The position numbers were made by a program, and so were the translations under genes. From IMG/VR virus record IMGVR_UViG_3300028883_000033, positions 1 to 64,000 of that record: a DNA stretch of 64,000 nucleotides. One strand, given 5' to 3'. The stretch is from a virus. Below are positions 18,427 through 26,215 of this stretch, one piece after another. Every line of letters begins with the position of its first letter. Position 1 is the first letter of the stretch. The notes under the pieces are model-generated. The model searched no databases. It was given only the letters and a program-made list of their open reading frames with translations, and was not told the origin of the DNA.

Positions 18427-18612
18427 ATGAAAAAACTACTTGCTATCGCCATGATCGTTATGTCAACTGCCGCATTCGCGTCATCTGATCGTGACGCTAT
18501 TGTAGCCGAACTCAACGCCAAATCTGCTGAAGGTTCTATCTTCGGTTGGTATGATAACTGCATTGGAACCATCTATAGTTCTGATGGCAGCGAATACAAA
18601 TACGATATTTGA
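18427..18612 (+). CDS. Small exported protein
   Basis: 61 aa. Classical signal peptide (MKKLLAIAMIVMSTAAFA, cleavage before SS), leaving about 43 residues with a single Cys (DNCIGTIYSSDGSEYKYD). SD TAGGAGA seven bases before the ATG. It follows the sulfur-globule-like gene by 31 bases and is probably co-transcribed. Not recognised; likely periplasmic and possibly a partner of its neighbour. Confidence 0.65.
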   Translation: MKKLLAIAMIVMSTAAFASSDRDAIVAELNAKSAEGSIFGWYDNCIGTIYSSDGSEYKYDI

Positions 18613-18621
18613 TAACAGATA

Positions 18622-19065
18622 TTATCTAAACAGTTGGTTTTCTGTGACAAGACGAAAGTTGTAACCGTGCTTGTCGCAGAAAGCCTTCGCTGCTATCCAT
18701 TTCGCTTTATTGACTTCCCACTGCAACGCTTCATATAGTTGTTGCTTCTTTCGCTTTCCGCGGCGGGTTGGTGATTTTGTTTGATTCTCGGGTTTAACTT
18801 CCCATATCTCCTCTACAATTTCACCGTGTTTATTTCGATACTTAATCCAATAGTCTGGATAGTACCGATGGATTCTGCCGGTGGTAGGTTTGATGTATGG
18901 GATAGCTATCTCTTCGCTACTCCACTCTAGGATGTTTGGATTACCATCTAGGAACTGGTGCGCTTTTAGTTCCCATGATGACATATAACGAATCTTTGTT
19001 GGATCGCCTTTATATTTGCTTGGGTTTCTTGGGGTAAAGTATCCTTGTCTATATGAACGCGCCAT
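18622..19065 (-). CDS. 4: Head completion protein (T4 gp4 type)
   Basis: 147 aa (T4 gp4 is 150). Colinear with the family: FTPRNPSKY.GDPT.I.YRSSWELK-like start, (W)SSEEI.IPY, GR(I)HRYYPDYWI, EVKP..QT, a basic PTRRGKRKKQ stretch and C-terminal KWIAAKAFCDKHGY. The fold resembles an endonuclease core. It completes filled heads before tail joining in T4. The start overlaps the upstream stop (TAATG), so it is coupled to the gp54-like gene. Confidence 0.9.
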   Translation of the reverse strand: MARSYRQGYFTPRNPSKYKGDPTKIRYMSSWELKAHQFLDGNPNILEWSSEEIAIPYIKPTTGRIHRYYPDYWIKYRNKHGEIVEEIWEVKPENQTKSPTRRGKRKKQQLYEALQWEVNKAKWIAAKAFCDKHGYNFRLVTENQLFR

Positions 19066-20732
19066 TATGAAAAGAAGGAACCGCCGAACGACTTAGCTTT
19101 GCTGAACGCATTACTGACAGTAGTTCCTAAACCTCCAATAGCCTTCTGTGCCTGATTCATTGCACCGGTTACCCCTGCCGTGAAATTACCGTTAGTAAGA
19201 GAACCTGTTGCTCCATCCACTGCACCAAATACAGCGTTTCGTGCACTACTCAGATCACCTGCTACGCCTTGCGCAAATGTTCCAATCTGTCCTGTTACAC
19301 CATCAATAATTCCATTTGCCGCATCAGTTACGCCTCCAATGACGTTACCGAACGCGTCGGTAACTGCCCCAGCCGCTGCTGAAATGCTGCCCAGGAAGCT
19401 GCTGGAAGGAGCACTGTCTTCCTGTGATTGAGCTGATGGAGTCGCACTAGACTTCTCTGAAGAGTCTTCTGCGTATACTGGGTCGATCGGACGCATGCCA
19501 TGTTTCCACGTCAGTTCTAGTAGACGACCATTATCCAATTCCAGATCATAATCATGCTCAACATACAAGCCATCATATACAAACTCAAATTCAAAATCAG
19601 TTCCTTCACCGGTTTCCATTTGTGATAGATCGCTTGGCGTAAAGGTAGTAATACGTGGATTGTAAAAATGATATGTATTCATTTTATTTCCATAATCGAA
19701 CACATGATGTAACCGCAGCGTTTGGATGATACTGGTAGTTTTACCAACAAGTGGTCCCAACGACGCACTATGACCAGCTGTATCAGGAGAGAAGCTACTA
19801 AACGTCGCTGCCGATGCTGGACGGCCGAAATCCATACCTGCTTGCTCGTACGAACCAGATTGTGGATCATTAGTACGAATGTTGGCAATCGGACTCATAG
19901 CACGCATATATGCAGTATAAAAACCATGAGCCATGTTTTTATTATCATCGTAGAACGACATTGTTATTGGTGGATACTCCACCCGCTTTGGAACACGTGT
20001 CCTGAAGTTGTACATATTGACTTCTTCATATTCGACTTCGAATCGAGGACGGGTACTCGTTTTAACCACGAAAGCCATTTGACTTGCCATATCAGACCAA
20101 TCCTGGTATTCAGGAGCCAATATGACTTCAACGATGAACATGAACTTAAATTTGGGAGCATATGCAATCAAGTCACGTGCGTATGGTGTTGCACCACATA
20201 ATTCCCTACTCGGCTTCGTTGGGGAACTACCACCAAAGATATTACGGCCTAATGTTTCTAGGTTTTGCAGATCCTGAAACACGCCAGGAATGTCCGATAG
20301 CTCAAAGTTTCCCTGCTTAACTCTCTCGAAGATACTCTTTGCTTGGCCGTACGCTCTGTTAGCCACTTCTGGATTTAGATCGCCGACGGCACTCATCGCA
20401 TCACCAAGACCGACAGCATCTATAACAGCATTTGCGCCTTCATTAACAGCACCGACAGCTGTTCCTGCAATTTTGCCTAGCGCAGAATTATATGTGTCAT
20501 TTCCTTCACGACCAGGAACTGCACTTTCGCCTACTCGAATGGAATCGGATACGCTCGAGAGCACACGAAGGCCCTCACCAACTTTACCAAATCCAATATC
20601 ATTAAGAATTTCCAAATCCCCAACCTTGAGGATACTATCCAGAAAATTCTTCTGATGCGCTGATTGGTTAGCTGCTGCTTGTCCTTGTATAGGGCAGGAC
20701 TTTACCGTAAATTGTCTAGGATCGTTAGCCAT
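19065..20732 (-). CDS. 54: Baseplate tail-tube initiator-like protein (gp54 type)
   Basis: 555 aa from the ATG at 20730-20732 (T4 gp54 is 320). The central region (KFKFMFIVEVIL, VKTSTRPRFEVEYEEVNMYN, VEYPPITMSFYDD, TFTPSDLSQ, DFEFEFVYDGLY) has the beta pattern of tail-tube and tube-initiator folds. N- and C-terminal extensions are Gly/Ala-rich helices with repeated VGGVTDA / GAVNEGANAVIDAVG segments. Inference: the adaptor on which the tube starts. A longer frame to 20762 begins inside the terminator of the preceding gene and is rejected. A late promoter ends five bases before this ATG, implying a leaderless mRNA. Confidence 0.7.
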   Translation of the reverse strand: MANDPRQFTVKSCPIQGQAAANQSAHQKNFLDSILKVGDLEILNDIGFGKVGEGLRVLSSVSDSIRVGESAVPGREGNDTYNSALGKIAGTAVGAVNEGANAVIDAVGLGDAMSAVGDLNPEVANRAYGQAKSIFERVKQGNFELSDIPGVFQDLQNLETLGRNIFGGSSPTKPSRELCGATPYARDLIAYAPKFKFMFIVEVILAPEYQDWSDMASQMAFVVKTSTRPRFEVEYEEVNMYNFRTRVPKRVEYPPITMSFYDDNKNMAHGFYTAYMRAMSPIANIRTNDPQSGSYEQAGMDFGRPASAATFSSFSPDTAGHSASLGPLVGKTTSIIQTLRLHHVFDYGNKMNTYHFYNPRITTFTPSDLSQMETGEGTDFEFEFVYDGLYVEHDYDLELDNGRLLELTWKHGMRPIDPVYAEDSSEKSSATPSAQSQEDSAPSSSFLGSISAAAGAVTDAFGNVIGGVTDAANGIIDGVTGQIGTFAQGVAGDLSSARNAVFGAVDGATGSLTNGNFTAGVTGAMNQAQKAIGGLGTTVSNAFSKAKSFGGSFFS

Positions 20733-20737
20733 GAGGA

Positions 20738-20745
20738 TATTTATG
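20738..20745 (-). promoter_or_regulatory. Late promoter placing +1 on the gp54-like AUG
   Basis: CATAAATA on the minus strand; five bases separate it from the ATG at 20732, exactly the -5 to -1 gap of T4 late promoters. Confidence 0.65.
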
Positions 20746-20762
20746 GGTGGGTAACCAGGCAT

Positions 20763-20789
20763 AAAAAAGGGGGTGCTAATAGCACCCCC
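20763..20789 (-). terminator. Rho-independent terminator after tail-tube gene
   Basis: Stem GGGGGTGCT/AGCACCCCC with loop ATT followed by TTTTTT on the minus strand. It separates gp19 transcripts from the gp54-like gene. Confidence 0.92.
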
Positions 20790-20840
20790 AAACTGCTTCC
20801 ATGCAGATTGCCTTCCGTGGCAGCTTCCGTGCTAAACTAA

Positions 20841-21437
20841 TTAGCCAGAAATCTTACCTGCACCACCTGTTGCAACACCTTCGCCAGCGCTGTAACCGTT
20901 AGTCTGGTCTTGGCGAGCGTGGTCGTAACGGATCGTACAAGTGATTTGTACCTGATTGCTATCACTGTAGTCCAAATCGGTGTAATCCACTGCGGAGAAG
21001 AAGCAGCCTTCAACAGTCCACTTCTCGATAACCTGCTCTTTACCATCCATAAGGTCTAGGTAGGTAACGAATTTGTACAGCGAACCCTCTTCGCCTTTAC
21101 CCAACCACGGACCTTCAGCACCAATCAACCACTGTTGCTTCTGCATCTGTTCTTGAATAACACGAGTTGCAGTACCAGTAACATCATCTTCGAAAGTGAC
21201 TGTCATTGGTTCAAACAAATGCTTACCAGCAACAAAAGCGCGTGAGTTGTAACGATGTAGTTCAACTTCTTCGAATGAGATCGAAGGACGTGTGATGTTT
21301 ACTGCTTGTAGGCTTAGTGGCTGCGAATCAGCACCGCCGCCGAGGTTAGCGAATGTGACACGCCACAGGTTTTTCAGCTTAGGCTGAAGGATACCCGTGC
21401 CGATTCCTGGAATGCCAATGTCGTTAATTGTAGCCAT
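20841..21437 (-). CDS. 19: Tail tube protein (T4 gp19 type)
   Basis: 198 aa (T4 gp19 is 163). Begins with a short Gly-rich lead, then LWRVTFANLGG, a beta-rich centre (ISFEEVELHRYNSRAF, MTVTFEDDVTGTA) and VIEKWTVEGCFFSAVDYTDLDYSDSN-type strands with a final IRYDHARQ, the order typical of gp19-like tube subunits. Forms the inner tube through which DNA passes. It lies directly downstream of the sheath gene, has its own late promoter and ends at a strong terminator. Confidence 0.92.
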   Translation of the reverse strand: MATINDIGIPGIGTGILQPKLKNLWRVTFANLGGGADSQPLSLQAVNITRPSISFEEVELHRYNSRAFVAGKHLFEPMTVTFEDDVTGTATRVIQEQMQKQQWLIGAEGPWLGKGEEGSLYKFVTYLDLMDGKEQVIEKWTVEGCFFSAVDYTDLDYSDSNQVQITCTIRYDHARQDQTNGYSAGEGVATGGAGKISG

Positions 21438-21464
21438 GTTCTAATTTCCTTTAGTTGTTTCCGC

Positions 21465-21472
21465 TATTTATT
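21465..21472 (-). promoter_or_regulatory. Late promoter (AATAAATA) for tail tube
   Basis: AATAAATA on the minus strand, 27 bases upstream of the tube ATG; SD AAAGGAAA follows. Confidence 0.6.
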
Positions 21473-21493
21473 CCGTTTCTCTACATTACCCTG

Positions 21494-23293
21494 TTAGAAC
21501 GTGAAATCCGCTCCAGTGGAGAGAATTCGGATTGGAATGTAGATGAATTCAGCAGCTTTGACAGGCTTTAATGCCACATCAATGTACATCTCATTACGGT
21601 CAATTCGATCAGGTGTGTTATTGGATTCATCACAAACTGTGGCGAAGTCATATAGACCACGCTTAACAACCAGATCACCCAAGAAGTTATCTACAACTGC
21701 TTTCAAGTTATCACGAGTTAACTGGTCGTTTGGCTCGAAGACGAAGCTCAGAGTATTACGACGAAGCTGACGCTTGATGTACTTGATCAGTCGAGACACG
21801 TTTACACGGTCCATCGCGCTTGCAGCAGATGCAGAGGTCTTCTGGCCCCAAACAACAAAACCGTTACCTGGGAAGAATACCAGTGGGTTAATGTTACCAG
21901 CAGCGTTGTTGGTATCATATAGAGCATCACGCTGTCCTGCGTTTAGGGCAGTAGCGACGAAGTCTGTTGGTCCACCCAACTGGCCTGAAACATAACCGAG
22001 GTTAGAAACACCAGTAATAAGACCACGACGTAGACCTGCTGGCGCGAACCAGAGATACGATGCATTATCACTAAATGCGTACGTACGCAGAGCAATACCA
22101 GATGGAGAAACTACAACATTCTTACCATCAAGGTTAGATGCTAGACCCCATGGGTAGTAGTATGCAACGTGAACCGAACGCTGACGAGCAGTTGTTGCAG
22201 CCCAACCAGTTGCTGGGTTTGAAATCTCATCAGGAGTTTTATCGGCTGGAGTATCAGCGATAACCAGAGCTTCTTCCTGAATATCAACAGACAGCGCCAA
22301 CATTTCATCCGCAACTTCATGGTATCCTGGGCAGAGGATCAAATTGTAGTCGAATGTTTCAGAACGCAGCTGACGACCTGCCTCGGAACCAGCATTGATT
22401 TGTGCCTGTAGTGCTGTAGTGATAGCAACACGGCGTGCTGCATCGTTAGCACCAAGACTTGTTAGGTTTAGGAACTCACGAGTCCATTTGAAATCATCGC
22501 CTAGAGCAACCAACAGGTCGCCACCTTCCTGTGCAGTAAACTCACCAGCAACAGTTCCACCACCTGGGTAAGATGGGTATGTGCTGATATAGCCAGCGAC
22601 ACGGGTCAGACCGACATAGTAGCCAGTTGGTACTTGGCTGAAGCCATTACCGAAGATTTCAAGACCTGGTAATGTTCCAGCAGCAGTCTGGTCAAGCATG
22701 AACTCATCGTGAACGTTTTTGAAGTTGAACTGACCGGTGATAGGATCCATCCATGGGCATGCTTCTTCTGCAAGAGCTGCGAACTCAGAACCAGTGACGG
22801 TGATCTTGTAACCTGGGCTTGATGGAATCAAACCATTCGCGTCATTGTATTCGTTGATGAATTGGTTGATTAGGTTTTCCAGAACAACTTTCGATTCTAG
22901 GATCTTGGTATCCCAGTAGTCCTGCAAGTCATCAAAATCATCGTTCAAGTTAACGTTTGCTCGAACAACATAAGCACGTGCCCCAACACCCAAGAACTGG
23001 TTCAGTGCGAACAATCCATATTCGTTTCGTGCATCACCATGAAACTGAGCGCCGGTGCCTTCATCCTCTAAAAAGCGAGGACTACCATACAGCTGAACAC
23101 TCTGTGCGATAGATGTTACGGTGCGAACCACATCGTACTCATAAGTGCCTTCTGCTTCAGACACATTATCTGGCTGGAGCTTTTCATCAGCTGTAGCAAT
23201 GAAAATTAGAGGTACAGTCGGGGCAGCAGCCGGGATGTAAAAACTTTCATCCGTTACTGTTACGCTGACTCCTGGGCTTACCAAAGTTGCCAT
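21494..23293 (-). CDS. 18: Tail sheath protein (T4 gp18 type)
   Basis: 599 aa (T4 gp18 is 659). N-terminus SPGVSVTVTDESFYIPAA is the typical sheath start and gives the strand that links subunits. The C-terminal third (VNVSRLIKYIKRQLRRNT, FVFEPND, LVVKRGLYDFATVCDESNNT, MYIDVALKPVKAAEFIYIPIRI split across) is the conserved contractile-sheath domain. Contracts to drive the tube through the host envelope. SD AAGGAG. A perfect TATAAATA promoter precedes it. Confidence 0.96.
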   Translation of the reverse strand: MATLVSPGVSVTVTDESFYIPAAAPTVPLIFIATADEKLQPDNVSEAEGTYEYDVVRTVTSIAQSVQLYGSPRFLEDEGTGAQFHGDARNEYGLFALNQFLGVGARAYVVRANVNLNDDFDDLQDYWDTKILESKVVLENLINQFINEYNDANGLIPSSPGYKITVTGSEFAALAEEACPWMDPITGQFNFKNVHDEFMLDQTAAGTLPGLEIFGNGFSQVPTGYYVGLTRVAGYISTYPSYPGGGTVAGEFTAQEGGDLLVALGDDFKWTREFLNLTSLGANDAARRVAITTALQAQINAGSEAGRQLRSETFDYNLILCPGYHEVADEMLALSVDIQEEALVIADTPADKTPDEISNPATGWAATTARQRSVHVAYYYPWGLASNLDGKNVVVSPSGIALRTYAFSDNASYLWFAPAGLRRGLITGVSNLGYVSGQLGGPTDFVATALNAGQRDALYDTNNAAGNINPLVFFPGNGFVVWGQKTSASAASAMDRVNVSRLIKYIKRQLRRNTLSFVFEPNDQLTRDNLKAVVDNFLGDLVVKRGLYDFATVCDESNNTPDRIDRNEMYIDVALKPVKAAEFIYIPIRILSTGADFTF

Positions 23294-23345
23294 ATTCGGG
23301 CTCTCCTTGTTATTTTAACTTTTTTACCACATTGTAGTATGTTAG

Positions 23346-23353
23346 TATTTATA
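23346..23353 (-). promoter_or_regulatory. Consensus late promoter (TATAAATA) for sheath
   Basis: Perfect 8/8 match to the T4 late element on the minus strand, 52 bases upstream of the sheath ATG. It lies after the gp15 stop, so sheath can be transcribed separately from the neck genes. Confidence 0.75.
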
Positions 23354-23377
23354 CGCCGTTGCGTAAATTTCCCTAAA

Positions 23378-24142
23378 TTATTCAATGTCTATGTCGTCAA
23401 GAGAGAAATTTAATTCGTACGGTATTCCTTGTGCATCCAGCTCTGCTACCATGTCATACGACGTTTTTGCTGACTGTGAAACTGCTCCCACACGAATCAA
23501 TATATCTTTCACGTATTTGTCATGAACATTCGCAGGTACGGTGATATGCACTGGAACCTGGAATTCTAATGACGTCTGAATAATTCTACGATCTGTACCG
23601 GCCGGATAATTTTCTTCCGGACGAATTCCCGTCAATTCCACCGTTGTAATTTGGGTCCAATCTAGTGCATCATCACTAGTCTGGATTTGCAGTAGCGGAT
23701 TGAAAATCATCAATATTTGTTCGAGGATTTGATAATGTTGATCTTGGTTGCTAGCCCATATCGACAATTCCATGTTCAGCAGATATGGAACAGGCATTCG
23801 CTGCTCGACAACTTTAATATCATCCGGAAACAATCCACCCGTAGGCATCATGGTATGACGTCTATGATTTGGAACACCTTTTCTGCGATCGGGTGCTAAA
23901 TCAAAGTTCGTGATTACAGCACTCATTGCAGGAAGACGAATCGGTTTGTTTTGTGTGTTTTCGGATTTAATTGCGGCAACGACACGATCTTTGCTTCCAG
24001 CAAATACAGGAACTTTGACTAAACGAGGTTCTTTATCATCAGTCCAACCCACCTGCACATTCATATCAGCAAAGATAGCCATGAACTGTATCAGGTATCG
24101 TTTAAACTGTTTGTCGTACCAATATTCTCTAAGAGCTGACAT
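23378..24142 (-). CDS. 15: Tail sheath stabiliser / completion protein (T4 gp15 type)
   Basis: 254 aa (T4 gp15 is 272). Family hallmarks in order: YWYDKQFKRYLIQFMAIF N-terminal helix, KVPV.(A)SK(D) strand, LPAMSA(V)I, PVPYLLNMELSIWA, QILEQIL..FNP and RRIIQTSLEFQVPVH. Forms the hexameric ring that ends the tail and binds the neck. It overlaps the gp14-like gene by one base (TAATG) and is the last gene of the gp13-cupin-gp14-gp15 unit. Confidence 0.9.
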   Translation of the reverse strand: MSALREYWYDKQFKRYLIQFMAIFADMNVQVGWTDDKEPRLVKVPVFAGSKDRVVAAIKSENTQNKPIRLPAMSAVITNFDLAPDRRKGVPNHRRHTMMPTGGLFPDDIKVVEQRMPVPYLLNMELSIWASNQDQHYQILEQILMIFNPLLQIQTSDDALDWTQITTVELTGIRPEENYPAGTDRRIIQTSLEFQVPVHITVPANVHDKYVKDILIRVGAVSQSAKTSYDMVAELDAQGIPYELNFSLDDIDIE

Positions 24143-25821
24143 TATTCATCCTCACACACGGGTGGTGTTGGTTTTGTAATTTTAGTGTTTGATATACGGC
24201 CGGGTGCTGTCAGGAATTCCTGCAAGCGAGGCTTGTTAGGATCGAACTCTGCTCGGCGATCTTTTTCTAGGAAGATCCAACGACCTTTTGCAGTTGAGTA
24301 ACGATACAGTCGGGCAGGAACATCTTTCGACAGTCCTTCGTACGTCATACGGTGATAATCACCATGCTGCGGATCGTCAGGATATTCAGGTCCTTCCGTG
24401 AACGGAGCATTGTTAGGTGGCATAGCGTCTTCCGTATAGATTGCTTCATTGTTTTGGCCAATGCGTTGCAGATGTGGTAATCCTTGAGCTGCGGCACTCT
24501 CCAATTCTTCTTGTTCCCAAGCTCGAATTGTTCCTGAAGTTTCTCTTCCAGACTCTGGAACCATGTCCTTGGCTTCCGCCTGTATAGTCTGACTGACATC
24601 AGAGTAGTCTTGATAGAGTGGATGTCTTCCATCGCCCTTATCAACCAAACCTAGTTCATCTGGTATATCCTGTTCTGCAAGATCGCCAAATATGTCTTGC
24701 GTTTCTTGTGAAGCAAAGGCTGGTTGTAGTATCACACGCAACATCGTTGGTTGCCATCCAGGCGTATATCCTTCAGTGCTCCATGCAACGTCGGTTACTT
24801 CCATCCACTTTAATATCTTGCGCATTTCTGCGGACCATTGAGCTTCGCTAGGAATCTCAATGATATCCCCTATAATCAGAGGACGACCGAGTATAGCTAC
24901 GCATGCAGAGAAGTTAACTGTCATGTATATTTGCTGTGATGGTAGTTCAATACCAAACTTAGAAAGTTCCGTCTGTATATCAATCAGATCATAATAGCCT
25001 TTCATTGTTAAAGGCTCATCAGCATAATCACGATCTCTGTTCTCTAAGAAGATTTTATCCTGAATATTCTCTTCATCAGTTGCAATGTAGTTGTGGAACA
25101 TCTGTATCGCCTGAACGCCCCACGAGTCGCTGGCGCCTCCATTGAACACCACTGGACGAATTCTCCAGTATCGGCTAGGAACGCTATCGCGGAACAAAAT
25201 CGTATTCAGACAATCATCATCAGGGAGGTTAACTAAAGCTACACCATACCACTTGACGCCATCTTCAGATCTCTCTATACGGGCGCGCGTTACACGATTG
25301 TTTTCAAGGGATGATTGTTTAATAGCTATGGCAGTGATGTGTTTACGAACGCTCGTCTCAATACCGTACATGCGTCGAGAGTTGTCGTTGGTTTTTATTT
25401 CACCAAAGTCGTATCCAATATATGCCGAAGCAGTAACGCCGTTACCTTTCTGCACCGATCTCCATTCAGTTACGAATGCATCAAATGCTTGTGACGCTGG
25501 GAACCCTGGAGCACTTCCATTGGAAATCGATTGACCTTTGCCGGTAGCGTCAACAGTTTTGCATTGTTCATGAACGCCCAGCAGCTTGTAAACATGAAGC
25601 TCGGCGCCACCAACATTCAACGCTTCATTGACTACACTATCAACGAAGCACGAGTCCCGATTCTCCGATAACTGGAAAGGAGAACACGTTTTATCAGCAT
25701 TAGTAGGTGGGCAATATCCATCACCTTTTGCGTTTGGAGTGCAACCTGGCTTTCCATTCTGATCGGCTGGATCTGGATGGTCAGGACCTGTTGTTCCTTT
25801 GCATGCGTCTTCAAAAGCCAT
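24142..25821 (-). CDS. 14: Neck protein (gp14-like) with discoidin-type insertion
   Basis: 559 aa, twice the T4 gp14 length (256). A Cys-rich N-terminal lead (C7, C27, C37, C46, C58) is followed at about residues 80-242 by an F5/8 type C (discoidin-like) domain: QAFDAFVTEWRS, IGYDFGEIK, RIERSEDGVKWYGV, YWRIRPVVFNGG, WGVQAIQMF. After it comes the neck part (YYDLIDIQTELSKFGIELPS, IGDIIEIPSEAQW, WMEVTDVAW) and a C-terminal GDYHRMTY...ARLYRYSTAKGRWIFLE unit. Discoidin domains usually bind carbohydrate, so this may decorate the neck with a glycan-binding module. gp14 identity rests on context plus the IGDIIEIP region. Confidence 0.72.
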   Translation of the reverse strand: MAFEDACKGTTGPDHPDPADQNGKPGCTPNAKGDGYCPPTNADKTCSPFQLSENRDSCFVDSVVNEALNVGGAELHVYKLLGVHEQCKTVDATGKGQSISNGSAPGFPASQAFDAFVTEWRSVQKGNGVTASAYIGYDFGEIKTNDNSRRMYGIETSVRKHITAIAIKQSSLENNRVTRARIERSEDGVKWYGVALVNLPDDDCLNTILFRDSVPSRYWRIRPVVFNGGASDSWGVQAIQMFHNYIATDEENIQDKIFLENRDRDYADEPLTMKGYYDLIDIQTELSKFGIELPSQQIYMTVNFSACVAILGRPLIIGDIIEIPSEAQWSAEMRKILKWMEVTDVAWSTEGYTPGWQPTMLRVILQPAFASQETQDIFGDLAEQDIPDELGLVDKGDGRHPLYQDYSDVSQTIQAEAKDMVPESGRETSGTIRAWEQEELESAAAQGLPHLQRIGQNNEAIYTEDAMPPNNAPFTEGPEYPDDPQHGDYHRMTYEGLSKDVPARLYRYSTAKGRWIFLEKDRRAEFDPNKPRLQEFLTAPGRISNTKITKPTPPVCEDE

Positions 25822-26213
25822 TATTCATCTTCTTTTGTTTTGTGAACAGTTCCATCTTTATGTTCAGGTGGAGTGTATAGTGCATATAGTTTTAATAGTT
25901 CGTTTCCGATATTGGTCACATTATGTTCGACCCCGGCTGGAATAACAACTGCATCCCCATCATTAAAACTGGTAACAACTTTACCAATCTTAACTTCACC
26001 TTTACCAGAATCTACACGAATAAACTGATCACCATCATGCACTTCTTCACCAATCTCTTCCCCAGGTTTCAAGCTCATTACAACAAGTTGGCTTTTACCT
26101 GAGGTGAACAACACTCGACGGTAATCCGTATTCTCAATGGTTTCCTTTTCAATGTTCGTATGGAATCCTTTGTTCTGGTTAATTACAGTTTCGTTAATCT
26201 TATGAAGTCTCAT
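25821..26213 (-). CDS. Cupin-domain protein in neck operon
   Basis: 130 aa, a single cupin barrel. Motif 1 GEEVHDGDQFIRVDSGKG (about residues 56-73) and motif 2 GDAVVIPAGVEHNVTN (about 87-102) are both present. The metal set is one His plus Gln/Asp in motif 1 and one His in motif 2, like small mannose-6-phosphate-isomerase-related cupins. It overlaps the gp14-like start by one base and is two bases after the gp13-like stop, so it is made with neck proteins. It could be a virion subunit, assembly factor or sugar-binding or modifying enzyme. Confidence 0.8.
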   Translation of the reverse strand: MRLHKINETVINQNKGFHTNIEKETIENTDYRRVLFTSGKSQLVVMSLKPGEEIGEEVHDGDQFIRVDSGKGEVKIGKVVTSFNDGDAVVIPAGVEHNVTNIGNELLKLYALYTPPEHKDGTVHKTKEDE

Positions 26214-26215
26214 GA

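Noticed and set aside
20733-20762. Earlier start of the gp54-like gene
   Set aside because: It begins right after a terminator oligo-T and upstream of the late promoter.
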